Shown piece after piece: positions 25,314 to 36,218 of a stretch of 64,000 nt of DNA (positions are counted from its first letter, which is position 1; each line of letters begins with the position of its first letter). A model generated the notes under the pieces. It was given only the letters and a program-made list of their open reading frames with translations, searched no databases and was not told the origin of the DNA. A program made the translations under genes and the position numbers. The stretch lies in the NCBI GenBank assembly GCA_030295235.1, contig AP026127.1, positions 2,501-66,500 on the forward strand, read 5' to 3'. Origin of the DNA: Fistulifera solaris. Taxonomy: Eukaryota; Bacillariophyta; Bacillariophyceae; Naviculales; Stauroneidaceae.

Positions 25314-26047
25314 ATGGACATCTATCAATCCCCGTTCTCTCTCTTTGCACGCACGAACCAATTGCTTCCTTGTCGTGATGGTGATCGATCTTGTCCAGAA
25401 GGACGACGAGTGTTCGACAATAAAGTCGATCTCCGAAATGCCGTCAACGCTTATCTCCTTTCACCGTTCGGGCCACCACCCAATTGCTGGGATGTGTCCA
25501 GAGTGACAGATCTTAGCTTTCTATTCGACGGTGTGACGAACTTCAACGAGCCCATTGGCGATTGGGATACGTCAAGAGTCACGGATATGCGCGTCATGTT
25601 TTCCAATGCCCTTGCATTCAACCAACCCATCGGTAATTGGGATACATCCGCGGTCACCGATATGGCTTTCATCTTTTTGGTGCTTCATCCTTCACTCAAG
25701 ACATTGGCGACTGGGACACGTCAAGAGTCACGAATATGCGAGCCATGTTTTCCGGTGCCAGCGCATTCAATCAAGACATTGGCGACTGGGATACCGGGAA
25801 TGTTGCCAACATGATATTAATGTTTGCAGGAGCCTCATCTTTCAACCAAGACATTAGCAGGTGGAACACTGCGAATGTCGTAGGCATGAATAGCATGTTC
25901 CAAAATGCTGCATCATTCAATCAAGACTTGTGCGCATGGAAGGATATCTCTGTTAGAGCTGACAAGTTGAATATGTTCACGGGGACTGGTTGCCCTCATC
26001 CCGGCAATCCGACGGGCAATCAGTTCTGTGTCACATGCCCTGCCTAG
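25314..26047 (+). CDS. BspA-like (DUF285) repeat protein, copy 1
   Basis: About 244 residues. It opens with the family N-terminus [13 protein letters not shown]...LPCR and CPEGRR, followed by [12 protein letters not shown]. Then come about six 25-residue DUF285 units of the form FNQxIGxWDTSxVTxMxxMF. The tail has a CAWK motif, TGCP and QFCVTCPA, ending at the TAG at 26045-26047. One T is missing in the run near 25676; adding it moves the frame from 25314 to the one that ends at 26047. DUF285 repeats are known from mycoplasma, lactobacilli and some protists. They fold as LRR-like or beta solenoids and often mediate surface binding. No classical signal peptide is present, so location is open. 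Confidence 0.8.
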
Positions 26048-26627
26048 TGGTTGTGGTTGAAAGGACGAAAAATTTATCGAATGAGGATGTATCTTCTTAG
26101 TTTAACATCTTTTTGATAATTCAAGAAACTAATGATAAACTTATGGAATTGCGCTCCGGACGTGAGATTATTCAGTCAAAAATGACGATTCTTTGACGAC
26201 AGTTGCAAAGCCCCGAAATAGTATAAGATGACGTTGTTCGAAGTAGCAGTCGTTGGGTCCTGTGACGTGTGAGCTACAAATTATCACGGTTGCGTGTGCT
26301 TTACCGAGTCGTACGTTTAGCGGCGAACCTTTCCAGCACCAAGACGACTCGCTCCCTCATCGATAGATCACTATCGTCGGCATTTTCCGAACTATGCCCG
26401 ATTCCACAGAAGTGCGTGACAACAATTATCTTGATCACGCGTACGATATTTTTGCAGTCGATGACAAGTAGACATTTTATTGCCAGACGGAGGAACACCT
26501 GAAGGAATCTACGATTCGCCAGTCAGCATAGACGACGGGCTTTCGGAGATAGGAGGCTGGCAATTCATTCTTTGCGTGAAGAAAGATTTCCTATCCGTAT
26601 TATTGACCAAAGAATGTTGTTCGCGGG
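26048..26627. other. Intergenic between DUF285 copies
   Basis: No gene recognised. It separates copy 1 from the N-terminal remnant at 26628. Confidence 0.5.
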
Positions 26628-26738
26628 TGTAAAGGAAAAGACTCTTTTCGACCCTATCGGTCTTGTCCGAATGGAAGAATTGTCGTCGAAAACAAAGCCG
26701 ATCTCCGACAAGCAATCAACAATTATCCTAAAGATACA
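26628..26738 (+). pseudogene. N-terminal remnant of a DUF285 gene
   Basis: This short stretch translates to CPNGRIVVENKADLRQAINN. It aligns with [20 protein letters not shown] of the intact copy at 27127. The N-terminal peptide before it is only partly recognisable, and everything after it (the whole repeat domain) is gone. It is a fossil of an extra tandem copy. Confidence 0.65.
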
Positions 26739-27126
26739 CAGATACGCCGTGCGGAATGAATTCACGTCACGCGTCACGCTTCACACCCAAGTAGGAAGTA
26801 TTTTAAGGTTAGTGTTTATTGTTCATGTTACATCGCGTGCATGAATCGCGCACCTCTCTGCGCCACAAAGTACTACAAGCACAGTACAAAGTACTCGCTC
26901 TCGTCTTTTGCACGAAATACATCCTCTATAAAAAAAAGAAAAAGACGCGCGAATTGCCAGACTGCTTGGCGCGAAGAAAAATGAAGTGCACCAAAATCGC
27001 CGCGGTAAAAAAAAAAAAAAAAAACGTTCACGGTCACTTGATTAACGTTATTTCTTTCTTTTTCTTGCTTATCATTATCATTCTTTTCAAAAGACACGAG
27101 CGCAACGATCTTTTTTTTCTCATAAA
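26739..27126. other. Intergenic with poly-A tract
   Basis: Contains an A-rich stretch at about 27006-27024 and a T-rich tract immediately before the start at 27127. No gene recognised. Confidence 0.5.
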
Positions 27127-27846
27127 ATGGACGCCTATTATTCTCCCTTTTCTCTCTTTGCGCGCAATAACCAATTCCTTCCTTGTCGGCATCGTTCTTG
27201 TCCCAACGGAAGAAGAGTATTTGACGACAAATCCGATCTTCGACAAGCCATTGAAGAGTATTCCATTTCACCATCCGAGCCGCAACCCAACTGTTGGGAT
27301 GTCTCCCGAGTGACAGATTTTCGTGACTTATTCGATAGGACTGCGTTTGATGAAGATATTAGTGCCTGGGACACGTCATCTGTCACCGACATGAGTTTTA
27401 TGTTCTTTGGTAATTCTGTCTTTAATCAAAACATCGGTGGATGGGACACATCCAATGTTAGCAATATGGTTTCCATGTTTAACGAAGCTAAAGGTTTCAA
27501 TCAAGACATTGGCGATTGGGATACGTCCTCTGTCACCAACATGGAGTTTATGTTTCTCGGTGCTACCAATTTCAATCGAGCTATCGGTGACTGGGACACG
27601 GCCAAGGTTACCGCCATGAATGCCATGTTTTTCGGTGCTACTTCGTTCAATCAAGACATTTCAGAATGGAACACGACAAAGGTCACTGACATGCGAGGAA
27701 TGTTTTTTAATGCGGCAGCATTCAATCAAGACTTGTGTGAATGGAAGAATGTTGGAGCCGACAAAAGAAGTATGTTTACCGGAACTAGTTGTCCTCATCC
27801 TGGCACTCCGACGGGTAACCAGTTCTGTGTTACATGCCCTGCCTAG
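27127..27846 (+). CDS. BspA-like (DUF285) repeat protein, copy 2
   Basis: Intact 239-residue member of the family. It begins [20 protein letters not shown], then [19 protein letters not shown] and about six DUF285 units (for example [16 protein letters not shown]). The tail runs from DLCEWKN through TGTSCPHP to NQFCVTCPA. It needs no frame correction, so it serves as the reference for copy 1, with which it shares the CVTCPA end. Single exon. Role unknown; the repeats suggest a binding surface, and the conserved cysteines suggest an oxidising compartment although no signal peptide is obvious. Confidence 0.85.
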   Translation: MDAYYSPFSLFARNNQFLPCRHRSCPNGRRVFDDKSDLRQAIEEYSISPSEPQPNCWDVSRVTDFRDLFDRTAFDEDISAWDTSSVTDMSFMFFGNSVFNQNIGGWDTSNVSNMVSMFNEAKGFNQDIGDWDTSSVTNMEFMFLGATNFNRAIGDWDTAKVTAMNAMFFGATSFNQDISEWNTTKVTDMRGMFFNAAAFNQDLCEWKNVGADKRSMFTGTSCPHPGTPTGNQFCVTCPA

Positions 27847-28030
27847 AGAGTGGCAGCGATTGCAACGAGAAAAAGTCGACTTGAAGAGAAAGTTTTTATT
27901 TGTCTTTCCGATACTTTTTTTTTTAAAAAAGTTTTAACATTTATGTAGATTCTTACTTCTTTTGCTCTTTCGCTCATCTATCGTGTGTGAATGCATACAA
28001 TCATCTCAAACCATGTTTTCGTCTTTCATT

Positions 28031-29477
28031 TCACATCGACGCCTCCGCATCCACTTCCATCTCCATTGTCTCGCTTGTTTTAGTGGCATCCGGGACGGTG
28101 CGATACTGTGCACCAGTTGTCGAATGAATGCCCGAATAACGTGACACGAGCCATCCTAAAAGAAATCCGGCCATCATCCATACAATCGGATGACCACTGA
28201 ACCATGAAGGAGGATCCATGGTGGTTTGCGAGACACCAATTTCCAACATGGACGACAAGTTTGTATTCATATAGTCGTCCACACCAACTTCATGAAATCC
28301 ACCGAAATAGTCCAAAATAACGACCTTCGAAATATCAAGTGTGTAATACGATCCGGACATGTGGGAACCACCTTCAGCCATCCACGACGCCAACGGGTGT
28401 GTGTGCTGAAATTGCGTGGCGATACCACGATTGAATTCGACCGGAACCGCCTTGCCATACAAGGTAACTTGTGCACACAGGGGAAGTTCTTGTCCTCCAC
28501 AAGGTTTTCCGTCACTCACACGTTCGGCCAAAGAAGCTTCCGACAAGCTAATGACAATGTGATTGTCATTCGCTTTCATGTTGACGGCCAAAGTATCCGC
28601 GTCGGGTAAGTAAAAGAGAGGACGTCCGGTACTGGTCGAAAGATCAACACCATCTGCAATCGATCGAATATTCCCAAAGACAGAAGAAGATGAAGTCGTT
28701 TCTGCTGCATTGGAAGCAGCCACAACGGTGGCAATGGTACTCCATTTCGAGTGATGAGTGATCCAACGAGCGCGTGTCGCAAAGTTGTTCCATTTCGGAA
28801 CAGTCTTGTCCGCAGCTGGAATAATCGAGGGTGTCACGGCTTCACCACCCGAAATACTGTGTTCGATAGCCATCGCTTGACTATATTCTTCCGGTGATAC
28901 GACACTAGCTCCACCAAAACTACCAATCATCCAGAGAGGATCTTGTACAACAAACTCGTGGACTCGGAAGTCATGATCCTCGGGCCAATCCGCCATGGTA
29001 GGATGCTTGGCGAGCAAAGCCTTCCATCCAATCTCTTCACAATACGGTCCTACATCGTGGGATGCCGAACACGGATGAATCGATCCGGAAATCGTCAATT
29101 TGATGCAACGGGGATCTTGCGGATCAACGGCACTTTCGGGAGTACCACAACCGGGCACCGCAAACAAATCTGTATGCAAAGCGGCTTGACTGAGCGTCAA
29201 CGAAGAACCATGCAAATGCGACTCTCCCATGAGATAGAAAAAGATGCGTCCTTCGTTGCTTTCATCGGCGGCAAAGGGCAAAACCACGGCAAGCAAATCA
29301 TTCGTTTCGACATCACCATCTTGTCCAAAAACGCCTTTTCGGGACGTGTGGTGAGAGTTCTCCATGTGGATTGTGTGGTGAGCCAGCGAGCGGCGCTCGC
29401 TTCTTTGCGGCATCTTTCGTCGCTTCGAACGAATGAACACTCGAAAGAGCAGCAGCGAATAAGAGAAGGAACTTCAT
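28031..29477 (-). CDS. CREG-like (flavin-reductase-fold) protein with C-terminal membrane anchor
   Basis: About 480 residues. The start at 29477 supplies a signal peptide (MKFLLLFAAALSSVHSF). After one A is added near 29405 the frame reads ASAARWLTTQSTWRTLTT, the helix found at the start of CREG domains. One T added near 29329 then leads into the long open frame (29300-28031). CREG-type features there are IFFYLMGES, a SLTLSQAA segment and PRCIKLTISGSI. CREG proteins are secreted or lysosomal and share the FMN-binding split-barrel fold, though animal members do not bind FMN. Unlike those, this protein has a long C-terminal half and a membrane helix (WMMAGFLLGWLV) near 28160, followed by an acidic cytoplasmic tail. 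The fold assignment is good; the function is inferred only. Confidence 0.75.
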
Positions 29478-30666
29478 GTTAGCTATTTGTCGACTCTTTA
29501 TTGCTTCCGTTTTCGATTCAAGGCACCGCGCAAGGTAAATTGTAAAGAGGTAGCAACGCTGGATCCGTGTTACATTCTACAGAGTTTGTCTACCTACGAA
29601 GACTTGACATCTTTCTCATCCTTTTTCTTCGTATTTGACGATGAAATGAGAAAATGTCGCTACAGCACGCGACGAAAACAGCGCGTGTTTGTCACGCGTT
29701 GATGTCGTTGCAGAAAGCATGACAGTCGAACTTTAACTATAGTACAATGGGTACACGAATAAGGTCCGACTGAAAAAATTTAAAAAAAATTGAAAATTTA
29801 GAGTTTAGCGTGCTTATTTCCTATCCCTATGACAGAACCGTAACACAATCCGTCCCTAGCCGATGTCTAGATACGGATTGCCAAGACAATACTGATGCAA
29901 TGAGCATGGGGGCTGCCATCTGATTCGGAGTGAAATTTGTGGCCTGGTCCATCGGCCGGATAATTAGATTTGGTTCGCTTTAAGCGCCGATTCTGGTGGA
30001 AGTATGGTTGCTTGGGTGGTATTTGATTGCTCTGGCTTCGAATTGATTTGTCCTTGCTGTTGTTGTGCTATGGTTGTCGGTGCTGGTAAGTTGGATTCTG
30101 GGGTTGTGAAGTTGAGTTGTAATTGGAGTCGATTGTTTTTCTCTTTCCATATTGTGTGATGTCGAAGAATGTTTGCTCGGTGGTTGACTAACCAAGAAGT
30201 TAGATGATTGTTGTCTAATAGAAGTCTCTGCCTCAGGGGTCGAGAAAGCGGGTATTTGATATCGCACTGGTCCTTTAGGTCGTACAAGGTCCGACTGAAA
30301 TCAGTTTCAGTAACGAATAGACTAATATTGTTGCTCACAAAGCTTCATCATTAAAAAAAAACTCTATGCTTGTGTGGAATATATTGCTTTTGCATTGTTA
30401 CTGCTATGTTGCGATGAGTCTTTTGGTCTAAAAGCGCATGCTGCATCGTTTCCCATTCAAATTCACTTGTACTATGAGAAAGAATGTAGTTTGCACCAAA
30501 GATCGAAGGACTCAAGCAAGTTCAGTCCCGACTTGGACTGCAATACTCCTGTGATATTAGTGCGAGGACGTTAACAGTAGTACAAGTATAAAGTGCGACG
30601 AGGAATAAATGAAGCACTTAACTTATTTGGAGCACAATTCATCAATTATATTCATTCAGTTGTATA
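29478..30666. other. Intergenic, possible ORF remnant
   Basis: Mostly AT-rich. A 124-residue minus-strand frame (30338-29964) is Gln/Asn/Thr-rich and may be a low-complexity remnant. The phrase AAGGTCCGACTGAAA occurs near 29763 and again near 30287, so part of this region may be duplicated. No gene is supported. Confidence 0.4.
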
Positions 30667-31585
30667 CTAAGCGTCTTCCATATCGGAAACGTACTCGTCT
30701 TCCTGATAATCGGCGTGAATTTGCGTGACGGTCGGGCTTTCGGAAGGAAGATCATCGGACGCTCGTTTTCCAGCAATGCTCCTTTGTTGCGAACGACGAC
30801 GACGAAGGTAGAGCGCAACGCCACACGACACAATCAAAACAAACAAACTTCCCAGCGTCGCTCCCAGAATCACTGCTTGATCGTTTGAGCCTTCTTGTTT
30901 CGCTTCGATGCGAGGATTTGTCACAACAGGAGAGGGTTGAGAAACTGCAGCAGGAGGCGAGTGTGGGTGCCGGAGACGAAGCAACTGGGTTTCCTAACGG
31001 GGTCCCGTCGTCGCCCTCGACACAGAAAACAGCTTGGAGCATCGGCTTGTGTCTGCAAAGTGACAGCATCGATCCATTCCGCTGCTTCGTCGCAAGATTC
31101 GGACGCCACGGCACAGTAATAAAAGCCATTGTCGAAACAGGCCCCGACTTCGCACCTTGTCGCAAGTGCATTCCGTACTATTCTCGGCATACGCCGGGAT
31201 CCACGAAGAAGGGCAATCCGCATTGGACCAGTAGCAGGTCGAGTCAGTTTCGCATTTCCCAAAGAGTGTAGCAGCGCCGTTGCGTGTCCCGTCCGCGAGA
31301 ATGGTACAACGATCGTCTACCGCGAATAAATTGTGAAGGATCTTGACACGCGGACGCATCACTCGTGCATCCTTCCTCCGCGCAAAACCCAATTTTGGTA
31401 ATTTCTTCCGTCCCCCGACGCGTCGTACACGCCCCACCGTGCGCCAAGCCACCATCGACACGGCGGGCACTCAAAAAGGTGGCATCTGTAGGGCAATCTT
31501 TCGGCTGCAATGCACAGACACGACCGTCACCGCCATGGCGCATGCAAGCACCGGCTTGGACTACCAAACGAAGCGGTGTGCTCAT
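30667..31585 (-). CDS. Single-pass membrane protein with Cys-rich ectodomain (four frame breaks)
   Basis: Four partial frames join into about 300 residues. The ectodomain has many cysteines (CMRHGG, VCALQPKDC, FCAEEGC, then CTIL, CETDSTCYWSNADC and ACFDNGFYYC). A Pro-rich stalk follows, then one membrane helix (LGATLGSLFVLIVSCGVALY near 30830). A basic stop-transfer segment (LRRRRSQQR) and an acidic C-terminus (DEYVSDMEDA) complete it. Each join requires skipping one base, near 31320, 31158, 31032 and 30980, all at GG or TTTT runs. No signal peptide is visible at 31585, so an upstream exon is likely. It lies head-to-head with the gene at 32272. No family recognised. Confidence 0.55.
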
Positions 31586-32271
31586 TGTTCTTTGTTTATT
31601 TTGTGTGCTTTAATGAAGAGCAATTTTGCAAAGAACAGTTTTTGACGTCAAGATGGATGTGAGCCCTGACGCATCGAAAAGAAGGTGGTACCAGAATCCT
31701 TTCACGCCATCCGTTTCCTTCGCAGTAATCACATCAAGATCATTCGAACAAAGAATGAGGAGGCAGCACAAATCAAAATGAGCCTGCTTCTGGGCACGTC
31801 AAACGCGTGTTCGGCATGCACTTCATTTTTCACAATAGCGGTCGTGTTTCTTTCGTTGACTATCATCATTTTAGTACATGGACTTGATGTTCTGGCGTCC
31901 CACTTTTTCATTCTCTCCTTTTGCCAAGAAAGCACAAAGCACAAAGCACGCGTTGAAGCTTGACATGTCCGTAGGGATCACAGATCACAATAAAAACACT
32001 ACAGGCACGTTTCACGCTTCAATGAAACGTTTATAGTACTCTTATCAATGGGAAGAGGGGAGATGGTAAAGTTCTTTCACTTTTTCGTTCGGTCGATCGA
32101 CCAGCACGCGCTGAAGAAAAAATGAGCCAGTGATGGGTCCATCTACCAAAGATTATCGTGCAAACCACGGATCTTGACAACCATTCAGAATAGAAAGCTT
32201 TCCTTTCAAATCTCTCAGTCTATGTCATAAAACGTCGGCCTTGGTTTCAGTGATAACAAACTTGAAGCATC
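31586..32271. other. Divergent intergenic region
   Basis: Spacer between two divergently transcribed surface-protein genes. It probably holds both promoters and perhaps a missing first exon of the minus-strand gene. No motif assigned. Confidence 0.45.
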
Positions 32272-34256
32272 ATGCAACTTCGACTCGGACTTCTTTCCGT
32301 CCTCGCAGGATACAAAATGGCGGCGGGTAAGTTGAATGAAAAACAAGAATGGTTTGAAAAATGAATCTTTGTAACACCACAGAGCAGCTCTAACAGCACT
32401 CGTTGCGCCTGCTCTATTTTCTCAGCCATTCCTGCCACCAGCGACATTTACTATCATGAGCAGACGGAACAACACCTTCCGGAAGCCGTGTGGACCTTTT
32501 CGGATAAAGGAGTCACCATCTTTACAGCGGACGGTTCCGCAGAACTCATGACACATTCGAACGCGACCTTGGGCTGTGGAGAAGCCTGCTTTACTTCAAC
32601 GTTGCAACGGATGGACGCAAATACGTGTGGGGTAACGCCATTCATTCCGCCCTTCATCGCGTCGACGTGTTTTCTCTTCACACCGGAGAGTATCTTGGAG
32701 GAGTCGCCACCTGCAGCACTCCATTGGATATGGATTTCATCCCCAACCGCGAGGAACTGTGGATCCGATGCGCCGGAGATGAACTGAACGAAAACACTAC
32801 CGAGACGGCGACCGGGCATTTGAATGTGATTCACACCAACTCCCTTGGTGCGGCGTCGGAAGACATCCGCTTGACAGATGAGCGTTCCTACGGTTATGCT
32901 GTCTTTCACTCGTCTCTCGGTAATTACGGGTACGCCACCGACAACACGCAGAACAAATTGTGGAAGGTAGACTTGGCATACCGCGAAGTCGTGGGCAACT
33001 TTACTTTGGAAAACGCTCATTCGTCGTATGACGCGACTTACAGTCCCAAAAACAAGCACATTTTCTTGCGATCCCGTGTCTGCTGCACATGCGGCTTTGA
33101 AGGTGCTGATGCCGCTACATGTGGTCGCGGACCCGGATTCCCTGGGCAAATCATCACCACAGGACCCAGCGCGTAAGTGCGATAAATTTGGGTGAATCGC
33201 TTGCGTTGACATATCATTTTGCCAACATTCTCACACTTTCGTCGTTACTCCCAGTGGACGCGCCGACTTGAATGGAACCTGTGGTGTTTCGTGTGAAGGT
33301 TCCCTCGCCGACACCATTGGTGTCATGGAATTCGATACGGTCTCGGAAACCTTTGTCGCAAATCACCAACCATCCGAAGGTTTCGGCGCCATGGCCCAAG
33401 CGTCACCCGACGGACAGCACATTGTGTTGCTTGCCAACGACGGAGGAAAGAACGTCCGCGTACTACAAGCTGGAGAAAATGGACAAGCGTCTACTGTCGC
33501 ATTCGACCTTGCTGTCAACTTCGAGAATGTCCCACCCGGTGAGCAAGCGATTTCCGATTTTGCTTTTATCGACTGGAATGATCGCACGATTCTCGCCTTG
33601 GCGTCCGGCTACGACAACAACCTTGTCTTGGCCGATCTGAGCACCACTCCTCCGACTATCAACAAGGTATCCCTCTCTACGTCTGCATCACCTACGGGAG
33701 GAACCAGTGGTCGCATGATCGAATGGGTGTACGGAACCGAATACCTGTGGGTCGACGGATCGGCAAATGAAGAAATTTATGTTCTCAAATTGGACGCCAA
33801 TGGCGGCGCTGCGGTCCACCATACCATTTCCGAAGCACCCGTCAGCAAGATGATTTACGTCGAGAATTTTGGTCAGCGTGCCGTCGAAAAACTCATGGCC
33901 GAAATGATTGCTACGACCCAAGGAGAAGTCGATTCGGACACGACGGAAACCGAAGGCGGCACTAGTAGCAGTGATACGGCCCCCAATACGGATCTTTGCT
34001 GCAGCAAATGGAAGAAGCAGGGCTGTTGGCTCGAGAAGAAAACGACGATCCCTCCATCATTGCCATCGTGGCGCTCGTGATCGGCAGTCTTTCGTTGTTG
34101 ATGAATATAGTGGTCATTATGCACTACTTCTCCTCATCCTCGACAGGGGCCAGCAGCAAACTGGGCAGTACCGGCACTCCCGACAAGGAACTGTCGAATT
34201 CGTCGGCCGATATTCCGGATGACAGCAAAACGCTCGGCAGCAAGCTCGTCGCGTAA
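32272..34256 (+). CDS. Type I membrane protein with beta-propeller-like ectodomain
   Basis: About 610 residues. Exon 1 (32272-32326) begins a signal peptide (MQLRLGLLSVLAGYKMAA). It is spliced by GTAAGT to an acceptor at 32384 or 32387, where the sequence continues LTALVAPALF. Exon 2 runs to 33172; after an 82-bp intron exon 3 runs 33255-34256. The ectodomain contains propeller-like phrases such as DGRKYVWGNAIHSALHRVDV, YGYATDNTQNKLWKVDL and SPDGQHIVLLAND. Cysteine clusters occur near 33080 (VCCTCGF) and 33290. A juxtamembrane acidic helix precedes a membrane segment (IIAIVALVIGSLSLLMNIVV near 34070) and a Ser-rich tail. One base must be added near 32418, 32588 and 34000. Ligand unknown. Confidence 0.7.
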
Positions 34257-34903
34257 TTCATTCTTTGTGCAATTGTAGTATCGTAACATATCGTAAATAT
34301 CATCGTTGTTTTCCAGTTTTCAGGCAGTAGATTATTGTGTGTTTTTGATTGACACCGTCACGGCCTTTCTCTTCAAAGCAGGCTTGCGATTTTTGTTATC
34401 GGGACTGTTTGGAACCCTAGATTGAATTTTGAATGACAGAGACGGCCCTTATTGAGATAAGAATTCGACGTCTTTCCAGATAGCAGACTTCCCTTCTACC
34501 TTCTCAGGCAGTCTCAGAATGACAAAAAGCGGTCTTGAGCCTCCAGCGATTTTGTCTCTCTTTAACAAAAAGTCACCACAAAATTTTGTCATTCCTGATT
34601 TGCTCTATCAGCAACATCTCAGCGCCCTTTATTTTCTCTGCTTCGTTCTAGACAGCAGCTCCGAAAATAACACAATTTTTGTCGATTCAACGCATCGAAG
34701 AGCAACGCGAAAGCCTGTCATTGCTTCAAGGCAAGAACTGCTGCAAGAGATTCCATTCAAAACAAAGGCCGCGAGGTATGTTCCAAAAGTTTTTATGACG
34801 AAAAAGGATGAGCTTTTTGAATGAATGCAAATCAGAGCACGTCATCGTCGTCGCATTATTGTCGCAAAAAATGACGAGCGAGCCAACGGTGTTTTCAGAC
34901 TTC
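34257..34903. other. Intergenic
   Basis: No supported gene. Short open frames here are not protein-like. Confidence 0.5.
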
Positions 34904-35079
34904 CAGAAATTCTGAGTATTGGTGAATTTTATTGTCCAGATAATCTGGGCATGTGGTGTTTCCACTTTTCCAGAAAATGTGGGAGTGTGCTGTTTCCAAA
35001 ATGTCAGAAAATCTGGGTGATTTGTATTTTTACAGCCGCAGAAAATCTGGGGGTTTCGCATTTTGGCGCAGAAATTCTG
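34904..35079. repeat. Minisatellite of about 34 bp carrying an 11-bp palindrome
   Basis: Six units start at 34904, 34937, 34971, 35005, 35039 and 35069, so the spacing is 33, 34, 34, 34 and 30 bp. Each begins with CAGA-NNN-TCTG, most often CAGAAAATCTG; the third is CAGAAAATGTG. The 19-23 bp between palindromes are related to one another (G-rich then TGTTTCC). This is therefore a degenerate tandem repeat, not a CRISPR array. A related array in the opposite orientation lies at 54910-55070. Confidence 0.75.
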
Positions 35080-35749
35080 AAAGATAGGGTGCGGTGTACT
35101 GGTATCGTCGTTCTCGTCTCCGCATTTACAATACAACAACAGCTCCGACGACTTCGTTCTCTATCATCACCTTACAGCCGGGTGCATTCCTTTTGTACCT
35201 AAAGGTCAGAGTCGGCGCTCTCGGCTCCACACAAAGGCGTCAATGGATGATGAAACGGTTAAAATTCGAATTTGTGCCTTGAACGAAAGCATAAGACGAT
35301 TGCTGCTATAAGGAAGCAACGTTTCATCCTGTTGGTGAGAAACGGTGTATCTCTTACCTTCTTGTCTCTGTGATTGGTCATTCTTTACTGTTGCGATGAC
35401 GACAAGGAGTTTGCTAGACACTTACAACCACGAAAAAGATTTGATGAGCAACCACACTAGTTTCAGCAAATCGAAGGAGGTCGCTAAACAGCAAAGGATG
35501 CACGAAAGGTCGACGAATAGATCGTACTGTGTGATGTACTATCACAGAGGCGTCTGTTGAACAATCTACTCTTAGCAACGTTTCTCAGTTGGAGCTTGCC
35601 TTTTAAAAATAAAGTGCTCCGTATGACAAATAAAAGCAAGTTCAACTACAGCAGCTGCAAACTAACAAGTGCATGTATATGGAGGTCCTAAAACGGTTAT
35701 TATTGTCAGTGACTTCACGGAAATCATTATCGAGACTCGCTGGGCATGT
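35080..35749. other. Intergenic
   Basis: No supported gene. It includes the 3' flank of the minus-strand cysteine-rich gene. Confidence 0.5.
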
Positions 35750-36218
35750 TTAGCGAGGAGCCTGTTTAATGCATTGACTGGGAGAACATACGCCAAAGGA
35801 AACGCATACTTGGCTAGATCAACAATAAGAGCAACGTTCAGAACTGTGTCAGTGATGATTGGCGTTCGGATGATACAACGCGCTGGATTCAATGTACTTA
35901 CTCGCTGTCGCAGTCACTGGAAGATGTGCAAAGTGCTCCATTATCATCGTCGCCAACGGCGCAAACGACAGTACCTTCCGTAGTTTTGACGCACGCGGAC
36001 TTAATATTCCCACTGCACGTGTCTCCGCGGCTATCACAGTCAGCCAACTCACTTCTCCGGTTGCATCCATCGAACCATGGCGAGCACAAAGCATTGGAGA
36101 ATCGAGACGAGCGACCAAACATCGAATTCCCGTTGTTGTTACTCAAGGCATGAGCGCCGGAGATAGATGTACTGGTAGACAGAATGAAGAGAAACGTGAA
36201 GGTTTTGGAGAACTTCAT
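35750..36218 (-). CDS. Small secreted 11-cysteine protein, paralogue A
   Basis: Protein of 126 residues in two exons (36218-35902 and 35813-35750). The start at 36218 gives a signal peptide (MKFSKTFTFLFILSTSTSIS) and matches paralogue B. The mature part carries FGRSSRFSNALC, DGCNRR, then eleven cysteines at spacings shared with paralogues B and C. Exon 1 ends SSSDCDS and the 88-bp phase-2 intron begins GTAAGT. Exon 2 reads DQVCVSFGVCSPSQCIKQAP and ends at the TAA at 35752-35750. Without splicing the frame meets TAA at once, inside the donor. The likely fold is disulfide-rich. No known family recognised. Confidence 0.8.

Noticed and set aside
29964-30338. 124-residue minus-strand ORF
   Set aside because: Low-complexity Gln/Asn/Thr-rich text with no domain or supporting context.
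34904-35079. Possible CRISPR array (regular 11-bp palindromes, 23-bp spacers)
   Set aside because: The host is eukaryotic, the spacers resemble one another, the repeat is too short, and no cas genes are present. It is a degenerate minisatellite.
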